Source: Sinorhizobium kostiense
Lineage (GTDB): Bacteria > Pseudomonadota > Alphaproteobacteria > Rhizobiales > Rhizobiaceae
NCBI RefSeq assembly: GCF_017874595.1
Contig: NZ_JAGILA010000001.1
Location: 1,302,001-1,366,000 of the forward strand
Direction: 5' to 3'
DNA length: 64,000 nt
The translations under genes were made by a program, and so were the position numbers. Shown in pieces: positions 36,018-44,922 of the stretch (position 1 is its first letter; every line of letters begins with the position of its first letter). The notes under the pieces were generated by a model. It saw only the letters and a program-made list of their open reading frames with translations, did not search any database and had not been told where the DNA came from.

Positions 36018-37343
36018 ATGCGGAAGATGACGAAGATCCTGATGGGCATGTCGTCGGCACTCGTGCTGTCGACGGTGATACCGGGAATGGCGAAGGCCGA
36101 CGAATTGACGCTCTGCTGGGCGGCCTGGGACCCGGCAAATGCGCTGGTCGAGCTCTCGAAGGATTTCACCGCAGCGACCGGCACCACGATGAAATTCGAA
36201 TTCGTGCCCTGGCCGAATTTTGCCGACCGTATCCTCAACGAGCTCAACTCTGGCGGCAAGCTCTGCGATCTCCTCATTGGCGACAGCCAGTGGATCGGCG
36301 GGTCCGCCGAAAACGGCTACTACGTCAAGCTCAACGATTTCTTCGATAAAGAAGGAATCAAGATGAGCGATTTCGCGGAAGCCGCGGTCAATGCCTATTC
36401 CACTTGGCCGAAAGGCACGCCGAACTATTGGGCATTGCCAGCCATGGGCGACGCCAACGGCTGGTTCTATCGCAAGGACTGGTTCGCCAAGCCGGAATTG
36501 CAGGCCGAATTCAAGCAGAAATACGGTCGCGATCTCGGCCCGCCGCAGACCTGGGACGAGTTAAAGCAAGTGGCCGAATTTTTCACTGGGCGTGAGATCG
36601 ACGGTCAAAAAGTCTATGGGGCGGCGATCTTCACCGAGCGCGCCTCCGAGGGCGTCACCATGGGCGCGACCTCGGCCCTTTATCCCTTCGGCTTCAAATA
36701 TGAGCAGACACCCGGCAAATACGACATGGAGGGTGCCGTCAACTCTGCGGATGCCGTAGCTGGGCTCGAAGCTTACAAGGCGCTCTACAAATGCTGCCAG
36801 CCGCCCGGCTATACCGACAGCTACATGGGCGAGGGGCTCGATGCCTTCAAATCCGGCCAGGTGGCCATGGCGATGAACTGGTTCGCCTTTTTCCCGGGCC
36901 TTCACAAAGACGAGAAGGTCGGCGGCGACAAAATCGGCTTCTTCGTCAACCCCAAGCAGAAGGTGGCCGCCTCGACGCTCGGCGGACAGGGAATCTCCGT
37001 CGTCGCCAATACCGACAACATGGACGGCGCGCTCGCCTACATCAAATGGTTCGCCCAGCCGGAAGTGCAGAAGAAATGGTGGGCGCTCGGCGGCTATGCC
37101 GTACATAATGCGGTCCTCAACGAGCCATCCTTCAAGGACAGCCAACCCTTCGCGGCTGACTTCCTCGTGGCGATGAACCAGGTGCAGGACTTCTGGCAGG
37201 AGCCGTCCTACGCAATCCTGCTGCAGGCGATGCAGAAGCGGCTGCACGACTATGTCGTGGCTGATCAGGGCACCGCCCAGGAAGCGCTCGACGCACTCGT
37301 CAACGACTGGAAGGAAATCTTCGAGGACGAAGGCAAGCTCTAG
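36018..37343 (+). CDS. ABC transporter substrate-binding protein (sugar/polyol type)
   Basis: A 441-aa extracellular solute-binding protein of family 1 with a Sec signal peptide (residues 1 to about 27, cleavage near GMAKA-DE). The mature part resembles carbohydrate and polyol binders (WALPAMGDANGWFYRKDWF, GQVAMAMNWFAFFPGL). TGGGAGGA precedes the ATG. It heads an operon of two permeases, a small membrane protein, two ATPases and dihydroxyacetone-kinase genes, so its ligand is probably a polyol, dihydroxyacetone or a related ketose. Confidence 0.88.
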   Translation: MRKMTKILMGMSSALVLSTVIPGMAKADELTLCWAAWDPANALVELSKDFTAATGTTMKFEFVPWPNFADRILNELNSGGKLCDLLIGDSQWIGGSAENGYYVKLNDFFDKEGIKMSDFAEAAVNAYSTWPKGTPNYWALPAMGDANGWFYRKDWFAKPELQAEFKQKYGRDLGPPQTWDELKQVAEFFTGREIDGQKVYGAAIFTERASEGVTMGATSALYPFGFKYEQTPGKYDMEGAVNSADAVAGLEAYKALYKCCQPPGYTDSYMGEGLDAFKSGQVAMAMNWFAFFPGLHKDEKVGGDKIGFFVNPKQKVAASTLGGQGISVVANTDNMDGALAYIKWFAQPEVQKKWWALGGYAVHNAVLNEPSFKDSQPFAADFLVAMNQVQDFWQEPSYAILLQAMQKRLHDYVVADQGTAQEALDALVNDWKEIFEDEGKL

Positions 37344-37423
37344 GCTTCCTCACGAACGGCCCGGCTGCCAAAGCCCGGGCCGTCGACCTCGATTTCCTCC
37401 TTTCTTGAATTCAGGTGACATCC

Positions 37424-38392
37424 GTGACCGATGCCCCTTCAACCATCGCGGAGCGATCCTCCGACATGCTTGCACACGCTACGCCGACGACGATCGCCGC
37501 TCGTGTGCGCGGCCTTTCGGACCGCGCCATCGCCTGGCTCTTCGTAACGCCGACGATCGCCTTGCTGCTTGCGATCAATATCTTCCCCCTGATCTGGGCG
37601 GTCTATCTGTCCTTCACGAACTTCCGCGCGAACCGCCCCAACGCCGCGGTCGAAGGCGTCGGCCTGCGAAACTACCAGCGAGTGCTGAACGATCCGGACA
37701 TCTGGATCGCCATGCAGACGACGGCGCATTTCGTCTTCTGGACGATTCTGTTGCAGACCGTCATCGGATTCGCGCTCGCCTATCTGATCGACCGCAAATT
37801 CCGCGGGCATGGCTTCTGGACGACGGTCATCCTCATTCCGATGATGCTGTCGCCGGCAGTCGTTGGCAATTTCTGGCGGTTCCTCTACCAGCCGCAGATC
37901 GGCCTCTTCAATTATATCGTCTCGTTCTTCACGGGGATCCCGCCGTCATCCTTCGAGATGCTCGGTTCAGTGGACCTGGCACCGTGGGCAATCATCATCG
38001 TCGATACCTGGATGTGGACGCCCTACGTCATGCTGATCTGCCTCGCCGGCCTCAGATCCATCCCGGACTACATCTATGAGGCGGCGGAGGTCGATCGCGC
38101 TTCCGCCTGGCGGCAGTTCTGGTCGATCACCGTGCCGATGGCTCTGCCCTTCATCATGCTCGCGGTGCTCTTCCGCGGCATCGAGAACTTCAAGATGTTC
38201 GACATGGTGATGCTTCTAACCGGCGGCGGGCCTGGCTCGACCACCGAGGTCGCTTCGATCACGCTGAAGCGAGAAGCCTTTGAAAGCTGGCTCACAGGGC
38301 GCTCCTCGGCTTTCGCGATCATCCTTTTCGTCGCGGTGTTCGGCCTCGCAAACATCTATGTCAAAGCGCTCAACAGGGTGAAACAGAGATGA
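37424..38392 (+). CDS. ABC transporter permease (MalF-like)
   Basis: A 322-aa inner-membrane permease with about six transmembrane segments and the EAA loop (YEAAEVDRASAWRQFWSITVPMALP) that contacts the ATPase. The start is probably the GTG at 37424, with AGGTGA 7 bp upstream; a second GTG at 37415 is also in frame. Its stop overlaps the next permease start by 4 bp. Confidence 0.88.
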   Translation: MTDAPSTIAERSSDMLAHATPTTIAARVRGLSDRAIAWLFVTPTIALLLAINIFPLIWAVYLSFTNFRANRPNAAVEGVGLRNYQRVLNDPDIWIAMQTTAHFVFWTILLQTVIGFALAYLIDRKFRGHGFWTTVILIPMMLSPAVVGNFWRFLYQPQIGLFNYIVSFFTGIPPSSFEMLGSVDLAPWAIIIVDTWMWTPYVMLICLAGLRSIPDYIYEAAEVDRASAWRQFWSITVPMALPFIMLAVLFRGIENFKMFDMVMLLTGGGPGSTTEVASITLKREAFESWLTGRSSAFAIILFVAVFGLANIYVKALNRVKQR

Positions 38393-39345
38393 GCTCGCTC
38401 AACGTTACAGCCCATTCCGTGGTCGAGCCGACGCCGACCGTGAAGCGTATCGCCGGCGCGATCGTCATCATCTATGCACTGGTGACTATGGTGCCGCTCG
38501 CCTGGATCTTCCTGACGAGCGTCAAGTCGCCGCCGGACTCGATTAGCTATCCACCCAAGATCGTGTTCACGCCGACGCTCGAGGGCTTCTGCAACCTCTT
38601 CACCACGCGAACGCGGCAAACGCCGGACTACATTCAGTCGCTCCCCGCCCCGACGGGGGCCTGCGACGAGATCACCCGCAACCGCAACATGGTCATCGCA
38701 GGGCCGTCGAACTACTGGCCCCGCTTCGGCAATTCGCTCGTCATAGCCTTTGGCTCAACCTTCCTTGCGGTGTCGCTCGGAACGCTTACGGCCTATGGCT
38801 TCTCGCGCTTCCGCGTGCCGCTCGCCGACGATCTCCTGTTCTTCATCCTGTCGACCCGGATGATGCCGCCGATCGCGGTCGCGATCCCGATCTATCTCAT
38901 GTACCGCCAGTTCGGCCTCTCCGATACGGCGCTCGGCATGATCCTGCTCTATACGGCCGTCAACGTCTCGCTCGCCGTCTGGCTTCTCAAAGGCTTCATC
39001 GACGAAATCCCGCGCGAATACGAGGAGGCGGCGATGATTGACGGCTATACCCGCCTGCAGGCCTTTTGGAAGGTTGTGCTGCCGCAGGCGACGACCGGGA
39101 TTGCAGCGACCGCGATCTTCTGCCTGATCTTCGCCTGGAACGAATATGCCTTCGCGGTGCTATTGACCTCGGGTTCGGCGCAGACGGCGCCGCCCTTCAT
39201 ACCCACGATCATTGGCGAAGGCGGGCAGGATTGGCCGGCGGTCGCCGCCGGCACGACGATCTTCCTCGTGCCGATCCTCGTCTTCACCATCATCCTGCGC
39301 AAGCAGTTGCTGCGTGGCATCACCTTCGGAGCGGTCCGCAAATGA
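38389..39345 (+). CDS. ABC transporter permease (MalG-like)
   Basis: A 318-aa permease with six hydrophobic segments and the EAA loop YEEAAMIDGYTRLQAFWKVVLPQA. It pairs with the MalF-like permease to form the pore. A loop of roughly 45 residues after TM1 (TRTRQTPDYIQSLPAPTGACDE region) is longer than usual for MalG. Both ends overlap neighbouring genes by 4 bp, so translation is coupled through the operon. Confidence 0.88.
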   Translation: MSSLNVTAHSVVEPTPTVKRIAGAIVIIYALVTMVPLAWIFLTSVKSPPDSISYPPKIVFTPTLEGFCNLFTTRTRQTPDYIQSLPAPTGACDEITRNRNMVIAGPSNYWPRFGNSLVIAFGSTFLAVSLGTLTAYGFSRFRVPLADDLLFFILSTRMMPPIAVAIPIYLMYRQFGLSDTALGMILLYTAVNVSLAVWLLKGFIDEIPREYEEAAMIDGYTRLQAFWKVVLPQATTGIAATAIFCLIFAWNEYAFAVLLTSGSAQTAPPFIPTIIGEGGQDWPAVAAGTTIFLVPILVFTIILRKQLLRGITFGAVRK

Positions 39346-39554
39346 CAAATCCGCAAGACATGGCTCGTGCAGCCCGGAAGAAGCGGCCGTTCTTCCTCCG
39401 GCGTGGACCGATGGAAAACATCGCAACGGTGCTCATCGCAGCGGGTTTCCTGATGCTGTTCCAGCCGTTCCTGCTGGCGCTCTACACCTATTCGCTCGCC
39501 ATGCTGCTCACCGGAACAGTCCTGTTCATCATCGTCTCGAAATTCCCGGAGTGA
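39342..39554 (+). CDS. small integral membrane protein, GlpU-like position
   Basis: A 70-aa protein with a basic N-terminus (RAARKKRPFFLRRG) and two hydrophobic segments (IATVLIAAGFLMLFQPFLLAL and AMLLTGTVLFIIV, given in part). It is coupled to the upstream permease (ATGA) and 3 bp from the ATPase gene. The rhizobial glycerol importer GlpSTPQUV also has a small membrane protein (GlpU) in its operon. Position and size fit such an accessory, but it is shorter and family membership is unproven. Confidence 0.75.
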   Translation: MTNPQDMARAARKKRPFFLRRGPMENIATVLIAAGFLMLFQPFLLALYTYSLAMLLTGTVLFIIVSKFPE

Positions 39555-39557
39555 ACG

Positions 39558-40655
39558 ATGTCCGAGATCAAGATCGTAAACCTCCGCAAGCAATTCGGCG
39601 ATTTCGTCGCGGTCGAGGATTCAAGCTTCACCGTCGAGGATGGCGAGTTCCTGGCGCTGCTCGGCCCCTCCGGATGCGGCAAGACGACGACGCTCAGAAT
39701 GATCGCCGGGCTCGAGCTGCCGACCGACGGCAAGATCTATCTCGACGGCGAGGACGTCACCTACAACCGCGCGAGCGCCCGCGACATCGCCTTCGTCTTC
39801 CAGCTCTTCGCGCTTTATCCGCACATGAATGTGCGCCGGAACATCGGTTTCCCGCTCCTGTCGCAGGGCGTGCCGAAGGCGGAAATCCGCGCCCGCGTCG
39901 AGGAGACTGCAAAGCTCCTGAGGATCGCTCACATCCTCGACCGGTCGGTTTCGGGCCTCGCCGGCGGCGACCGCCAGCGTGTTGCGCTCGGTCGCGCGAT
40001 CATCCGGCGCCCCAAATGCTTCCTGATGGACGAGCCGCTCGGCACGCTCGATGCGGAGTTCCGCGAGGTGATGGTCCATGAGTTGCGCGAGCTCCACAAT
40101 CGCATCCATGCGACGACAGTTTACGTGACCCATGACCAGCACGAAGCCATGGCAATGGCCGATAAGATCGCGGTGATGAACCATGGCGTCATCGAGCAGT
40201 ACGGCACGCCACAGGAAATCTACAATCGCCCTGCTTCGATGTATGTCGCCGACTTCATCGGCTCGCCGCCGATGAATTTCATGCGCTTCCATTCGGGGCT
40301 CGAGAGGGGCACGCGGTCGATCTTCCTCGACGGCTTCGAGATCGCCGTGCCGGAGGTGGGGGAGGACGTGGCGCCGGGCGAAATGGCGCTCGGCGTCCGT
40401 CCGGAACATATCCGCTTCAGCGATCGATCCCCCATCCGCGGTGCCGTCTACGGCAGCGAATATCTCGGCACCAACCAGATCGTCGCCGTGGAGACCGCCT
40501 CCGGCATCGTCAAGGCGCGCGTTTCTGCCGACCACAGCTTCAGGCTCGGCGAGACCGTCGGGCTGGAATTCAATCCGGCAAAGCTCGCAGTCTTCGACTG
40601 CGCCTCCGGCAGGGCGATCGCCTCATCTCTCTATACGGAGGTGCACCATGGCTGA
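39558..40655 (+). CDS. ABC transporter ATP-binding protein (degenerate signature)
   Basis: A 365-aa MalK/UgpC-type ATPase: Walker A GPSGCGKTTT, Q-loop FVFQLFALYPHM, Walker B CFLMDEPLGTLD, H-loop VTHDQHEAMAMA and a C-terminal TOBE region. The signature motif reads LAGGDRQ instead of LSGGQ, so this subunit's contribution to one of the two ATP sites may be impaired. The paired ATPase downstream has a near-normal LSGGEMQ. Two different ATPases, as in GlpS/GlpT, suggest an asymmetric heterodimer. Confidence 0.9.
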   Translation: MSEIKIVNLRKQFGDFVAVEDSSFTVEDGEFLALLGPSGCGKTTTLRMIAGLELPTDGKIYLDGEDVTYNRASARDIAFVFQLFALYPHMNVRRNIGFPLLSQGVPKAEIRARVEETAKLLRIAHILDRSVSGLAGGDRQRVALGRAIIRRPKCFLMDEPLGTLDAEFREVMVHELRELHNRIHATTVYVTHDQHEAMAMADKIAVMNHGVIEQYGTPQEIYNRPASMYVADFIGSPPMNFMRFHSGLERGTRSIFLDGFEIAVPEVGEDVAPGEMALGVRPEHIRFSDRSPIRGAVYGSEYLGTNQIVAVETASGIVKARVSADHSFRLGETVGLEFNPAKLAVFDCASGRAIASSLYTEVHHG

Positions 40656-41655
40656 GGTCGTCATTCACGGTATCGGCAAGACTTTCGGCGACACGGTTGC
40701 CATCGACAATCTGTCGCTGACCATCAGGGATGGGGAATTCGTGGTCCTTCTCGGGCCGACGGGTGCGGGAAAAACGACGACCCTGCGTCTGATCGCCGGT
40801 CTCGAAAGACCGGATTGCGGGCGGCTGACGATCTCCGGGCGCGACGTGGGCCGGCAGTCGCCGGCCGAGCGGGACGTGGCCTTCGTCTTTCAGCAATATT
40901 CGCTCTATCCGCACTTAAGCGTCTACGACAATCTCGCCTTTCCGCTGCGCTCGCCGGCACGGCGGCTCGGCGCCGAGGAAATCGACCGCCGCGTGCGCGA
41001 GGTGGCACGTATGGTTCGGATCGAGCACAAGCTCCAAAACCGCTCGACGCGGCTTTCGGGCGGTGAGATGCAGCGCGTCGCGATCGGCCGCGCGCTGGTG
41101 CGCCGTCCGGCGATCTATCTCATGGATGAACCGCTGTCTTCGCTCGATGCGAAGCTCAGGGCAGAACTTCGCCTGGAACTGAAACGTATCCAGAAAGAGC
41201 TGAGCTCAACGCTTCTCTACGTCACCCATGACCAGGTCGAGGCAATGACTATGGCCGATCGCATCGGCATTCTTTCCGAAGGGCGGCTCGTGCAGATCGG
41301 CACGCCGCGGGAGATCTACGGGGACCCGGCCAATCTGCACGTCGCCGCGCGCCTCGGCCAGCCGCACATTAATCTGCTTCCCATAGACCTCCTGCCCGGC
41401 GCCGCGGCGCCTGCCGGCGCGCAGACGATCGGCGCACGGACCGAACATCTCGAGATCGCCACACACGCTCAGGGCAATGCCGAGGTGGACTGGATCGAGC
41501 ACCTCGGCGACCAGAACCACCTGCACATCCGGGTTCAGGGGCACAAGCTCGTGACGCTTGCCGATCCCTATCTCTCCATCAAACCGGGCGACCGGATCAA
41601 TCTCACGCTGAGACAGCCCCTTTATTTCGGATCGGACGGCGAGCGGCTGCGCTGA
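40648..41655 (+). CDS. ABC transporter ATP-binding protein
   Basis: A 335-aa second ATPase of the importer: Walker A GPTGAGKTTT, Q-loop FVFQQYSLYPHL, signature LSGGEMQRVAIGRAL, Walker B IYLMDEPLSSLDAK, H-loop VTHDQVEAM, and a C-terminal TOBE-like domain. It overlaps the first ATPase gene by 8 bp and is the last transporter gene of the operon. Confidence 0.9.
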   Translation: MAEVVIHGIGKTFGDTVAIDNLSLTIRDGEFVVLLGPTGAGKTTTLRLIAGLERPDCGRLTISGRDVGRQSPAERDVAFVFQQYSLYPHLSVYDNLAFPLRSPARRLGAEEIDRRVREVARMVRIEHKLQNRSTRLSGGEMQRVAIGRALVRRPAIYLMDEPLSSLDAKLRAELRLELKRIQKELSSTLLYVTHDQVEAMTMADRIGILSEGRLVQIGTPREIYGDPANLHVAARLGQPHINLLPIDLLPGAAAPAGAQTIGARTEHLEIATHAQGNAEVDWIEHLGDQNHLHIRVQGHKLVTLADPYLSIKPGDRINLTLRQPLYFGSDGERLR

Positions 41656-41660
41656 TGCTG

Positions 41661-41708
41661 ATGCATGTCGCCCAGAAGTGTGCAGCGGTCCGGGGCAACG
41701 ACATGCAT
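41661..41708. repeat. intergenic palindromic repeat (RIME/ABC-element-like)
   Basis: ATGCATGTCG / CGACATGCAT, perfect 10-bp arms around a 28-nt centre containing GTGTGCAGCGGT. The GCATGTCG...CGACATGC layout with an internal TGCAGCGG resembles the dispersed mosaic repeats found between genes in Sinorhizobium. It lies between the transporter and kinase genes and may act as an mRNA hairpin. Confidence 0.55.
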
Positions 41709-41777
41709 AAGAACGAGACCGCGTGTACCCGTTGAATGCGACGCGGGACCAATCGACAAGACAATTGGATGAACACG

Positions 41778-43412
41778 ATGAAGCACTTTTTCAACCGCAG
41801 GGAAAACATCGTCACCGAAGCGCTCGACGGCCTGCTGCAGACAGCGCCGGCGGGAAGCCTCGCGCGCCTCGACACCTATCCCGACATCAAGGTCGTCCTG
41901 CGCGGCGACTGGGACAAGGCGAAGGTCGCAATCATCTCAGGTGGGGGCGCCGGCCATGAGCCGTCGCACGCGGGCTTTGTCGGCAAAGGCATGTTGACCG
42001 CGGCGGTTTCCGGCGAGATCTTCGCCTCGCCGAGCGTCGATGCGGTACTGACTGCGATTCGCGCCGTGACCGGGTCGAAGGGTTGCCTTTTGATCGTCAA
42101 GAACTACACCGGCGATCGGCTCAATTTCGGACTCGCGGCGGAGAAGGCGCGCGTCGAAGGCTTTCGCGTCGAAATGGTGATCGTCGCAGATGACATCGCA
42201 TTGCCGGAGATACCGCAGCCGCGGGGCGTCGCCGGAACGCTCTTCGTCCACAAGATTGCCGGGCACCTGGCCGAGCAGGATGCCGATCTCGAGACCGTTG
42301 CGAGCGCTGCACGATTGGCCGCGCATGATATCGTTTCGCTAGGCGTGTCGCTTTCCTCCTGTTCGATTCCCGGCCAGGCCCATGTGGAGCGGCTCGAGGC
42401 GGAGGAGGGGGAACTGGGACTCGGAATCCACGGCGAGCCCGGTGCCGAACGGATTGCTCTGCAGGAGGCGCGCAGCATTGTTGCCACCATGTCCGAGCGG
42501 CTTTCCAGAGCTTTGCCGGAGGATGGCGGCTATGTGCTTCTCATCAATAATCTCGGTGCCGTGCCACCCATCGAGATGGGATTGATCGCCCACACGGTTC
42601 TTTCCTCGTCACTCGCCGAGCGCGTGCAGTTGACAATAGGCCCGGCCCCGCTGATGACGGCGCTCAACATGAACGGCTTTTCGCTCTCCCTGATGCGGCT
42701 CGATGGCGAGCGTGAGGCAGCATTGAAATCGCCGGTGGGCCCGCATGCCTGGATCCCCGCCGTGGAGCGGCATGATGTCTCCGTTCTGCCGGCAACTGCC
42801 GTGCCCGCCACTGAGCTCGCGGCGGCAAGTCATGATCCGGCCGCCGATAGGCTGATCGCGGCGATCTGCGATCATCTCCTCTCGCTCGAAGCGGAGCTCA
42901 ACCACCTCGACGCCCGGGCAGGTGATGGCGATACCGGCTCGACTGTGGCGACCGGTTCGCGCAGCGTTCTGGCGCATATCGAAAAGCTGCCGCTGAAGGA
43001 CATCGCGGCGACGCTCTCGTCGATCGGCAGCATTCTCAGCACCAGCATGGGTGGTTCAAGCGGCGTGCTGCTGTCGATCTTCTTCACCGCCGCCGCCAAG
43101 GCCTACTCGGACACCAAAGACATCGCGGGCGCGCTCTTGGCGGGGCTCGAACGGATGATCTTCTACGGCGGGGCGGCCGTCGGCGATCGCACGATGGTGG
43201 ATGCCCTGGATCCGGCGCTGCGCGCCCTCAAGGCCCGTGGTCTTGCCGCGGCGGCTTCCGCAGCGCGGGCCGGCGCCGACGCGACGCGGGCGATGAAGAA
43301 GGCGAAGGCCGGCCGCGCCTCCTATGTCGGCGAACGGGACCTCGACGGCGTACCGGATCCGGGAGCCATGGCGGTGGCCGCGGTCTTCGAAGTCGCAGCG
43401 GGGCTTCGTTAG
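41778..43412 (+). CDS. ATP-dependent dihydroxyacetone-type kinase (DhaK-DhaL fusion)
   Basis: A 544-aa single-chain kinase. The N-terminal DhaK domain (about 1-330) has ISGGGAGHEPSHAGFVGKGM and the substrate-binding histidine in GLGIHGEPG. The C-terminal DhaL domain (about 350-540) has DARAGDGDTGST, whose aspartates bind Mg-ATP. This is the ATP-dependent form, distinct from the PTS-driven set encoded next to it. The same fold includes kinases for erythrulose and other tetroses, so the true substrate could be a C4 ketose. ATG at 41778 is preferred for GGATGA spacing; an alternative is 41769. Confidence 0.88.
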   Translation: MKHFFNRRENIVTEALDGLLQTAPAGSLARLDTYPDIKVVLRGDWDKAKVAIISGGGAGHEPSHAGFVGKGMLTAAVSGEIFASPSVDAVLTAIRAVTGSKGCLLIVKNYTGDRLNFGLAAEKARVEGFRVEMVIVADDIALPEIPQPRGVAGTLFVHKIAGHLAEQDADLETVASAARLAAHDIVSLGVSLSSCSIPGQAHVERLEAEEGELGLGIHGEPGAERIALQEARSIVATMSERLSRALPEDGGYVLLINNLGAVPPIEMGLIAHTVLSSSLAERVQLTIGPAPLMTALNMNGFSLSLMRLDGEREAALKSPVGPHAWIPAVERHDVSVLPATAVPATELAAASHDPAADRLIAAICDHLLSLEAELNHLDARAGDGDTGSTVATGSRSVLAHIEKLPLKDIAATLSSIGSILSTSMGGSSGVLLSIFFTAAAKAYSDTKDIAGALLAGLERMIFYGGAAVGDRTMVDALDPALRALKARGLAAAASAARAGADATRAMKKAKAGRASYVGERDLDGVPDPGAMAVAAVFEVAAGLR

Positions 43413-43458
43413 ATCACGATAATTTCCTTCGGATCGACTAAAAATCGTAAACGCTAGG

Positions 43459-43509
43459 TAGCGCCGGATGCTGGCGGAAAGCCGCGCGCACTTTGCCTCA
43501 CCGGCGCTA
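43459..43509. terminator. inverted repeat between the two kinase systems
   Basis: TAGCGCCGG / CCGGCGCTA, 9-bp arms around a 33-nt centre. It could terminate or process the transporter-kinase transcript before dhaL. Confidence 0.4.
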
Positions 43510-43577
43510 GACACATGCACTAACGATGACGGCCGATCGCGAGTATGATCGGGGAGGGTTGGAAGAAGGTGTTCGAG

Positions 43578-44192
43578 GTGTCGGCAAACGCAGCGCTCAT
43601 CGGCGGGTTGATCGACGCCTGTCGCGAGGTGATCGCCGCCAATGCCGATCATCTTTCAGAACTCGACCGCGCGATCGGCGACGGAGATCATGGCACCAAC
43701 ATGCGTCGTGGGCTGGAAGCGGTCCATGTCGAGCGCAGCCGCCTCGTGCAGCTTGCCCTGCCGCGAGCACTGGAGGAGATCGGTCTCACGCTCGTGATGA
43801 GCGTCGGCGGCGCGGCCGGTCCGCTCTATGGAACGCTGCTGATCGAGATCGGCCGTCAGTTGTCCGGTGCTAGCGGACAAATCGACTTTGCACGCGCACT
43901 CGAGCGTGCCGTCGATGCCGTCGCCCGTCGTGGGCGGGCAAGCCCCGGCGACAAAACGCTGCTCGACGTGCTTTACCCGGTGCATGGCGAAGTGGTAAGG
44001 CGCGCGGGATTGGCAGGCATCTGCGAAGTGGCGCAACGTGCGGCAAGCCTCACTACCGGCATGAGGGCAATGCGAGGGCGCGCCGCGTTTCTCGGAGATC
44101 GCTCGATCGGACATGTCGATCCCGGCGCGAAGAGCTGTGCGCTGCTGACGGCGGCGATCTGTCGTTTCTTGGAGGAGCAATGGCCGGCATGA
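43578..44192 (+). CDS. dhaL: DhaL subunit of PTS-dependent dihydroxyacetone kinase
   Basis: A stand-alone DhaL of about 204 aa: DRAIGDGDHGTNMRRG supplies the Mg-ADP-binding aspartates and DKTLLDVLYP is the conserved second motif. In the PTS system DhaL keeps ADP bound and is rephosphorylated by DhaM. The start is uncertain: GTG at 43578 has GAAGG 9 bp upstream, whereas an in-frame ATG at 43545 has no ribosome-binding site. It overlaps the dhaM gene by 13 bp. Confidence 0.87.
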   Translation: MSANAALIGGLIDACREVIAANADHLSELDRAIGDGDHGTNMRRGLEAVHVERSRLVQLALPRALEEIGLTLVMSVGGAAGPLYGTLLIEIGRQLSGASGQIDFARALERAVDAVARRGRASPGDKTLLDVLYPVHGEVVRRAGLAGICEVAQRAASLTTGMRAMRGRAAFLGDRSIGHVDPGAKSCALLTAAICRFLEEQWPA

Positions 44193-44587
44193 ACCCGAAT
44201 TCCGCAAATGTCGGCATCGTCATCGTCTCGCATTCTCAGCTCGTGGCGGAGGGTACCGCCGACATGGTGCGCCAGATGGTTGGCGATTGCGTGCCGCTCG
44301 CTTGGTCGGGCGGCAACGCCGAAGGTGGGCTTGGTACGCATGCGGTCGATATAATGGCGGCGATCGAGCGGGCATGGTCGGATGCCGGGGTCGCCGTTTT
44401 CGTGGATCTCGGCGGGGCGGAGACCAACAGCGAAATGGCGATCGAAATGCTTGGAGAACCGCGCTCCGGAAAAGTGATCATTTGCAACGCGCCACTGGTC
44501 GAAGGGGCGGTTATGGCTGCGGCTGAAGCGTCTGGTGGCGCGGCTCTCGCCCGCGTCGTGGCGACTGCGGAGGAGCTGTCGCCGTGA
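44180..44587 (+). CDS. dhaM: DhaM EIIA-type phosphotransferase domain
   Basis: A 135-aa protein equal to the N-terminal EIIA(man-fold) domain of DhaM, with the phospho-accepting histidine in IVIVSHSQLVAEG and FVDLGGAETNSEM downstream. It would accept phosphate from HPr and pass it to DhaL-ADP. In E. coli, DhaM is one chain of EIIA, HPr and a truncated EI; here only EIIA is present, and HPr and EI follow as separate genes. Confidence 0.88.
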   Translation: MAGMNPNSANVGIVIVSHSQLVAEGTADMVRQMVGDCVPLAWSGGNAEGGLGTHAVDIMAAIERAWSDAGVAVFVDLGGAETNSEMAIEMLGEPRSGKVIICNAPLVEGAVMAAAEASGGAALARVVATAEELSP

Positions 44588-44922
44588 TGGACAACAGGCC
44601 GCGACGGGCAGCGCCGGAGGCAGTCGATACGCACGGTTATTGCCAGGCGGAGATTGAGGTGACGCACGGCTTCGGACTGCATGCCCGCCCGTCGGTCACT
44701 TTCACGAGACTCGCCAAGTCGTTTCCCTGCACCATCGAGATCGAGGTCAACGACAGCCACGTTTGGCTGAACGGCAAGAGCATCGTCAAGATCATGGGGG
44801 CGAGAATCCGAAGGGGTTCGATCCTGAAAATCCGAGCCAGGGGCTTACGCGCCGCCGAAGCGATCCATGCTCTCAAGGCGCTCGTCGAGCGCGATTTCGA
44901 TGAAGATAAAAAGCATGGCTGA
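44584..44922 (+). CDS. HPr-family phosphocarrier protein
   Basis: A 112-aa HPr with about 25 extra N-terminal residues. The active-site histidine is in HGFGLHARPSVTF. A serine at the regulatory position is present in NGKSIVKIMG. The start is GTG at 44584 (4-bp overlap with dhaM) or the adjacent ATG at 44587. It links EI to the DhaM-like EIIA protein and is dedicated to this operon by position. Confidence 0.88.
   Translation: MMDNRPRRAAPEAVDTHGYCQAEIEVTHGFGLHARPSVTFTRLAKSFPCTIEIEVNDSHVWLNGKSIVKIMGARIRRGSILKIRARGLRAAEAIHALKALVERDFDEDKKHG

Noticed and set aside
35870-36349. Plus-strand frame across the inverted repeat and the start of the binding-protein gene
   Set aside because: Runs out of frame through the signal peptide of an obvious gene; treated as a shadow.
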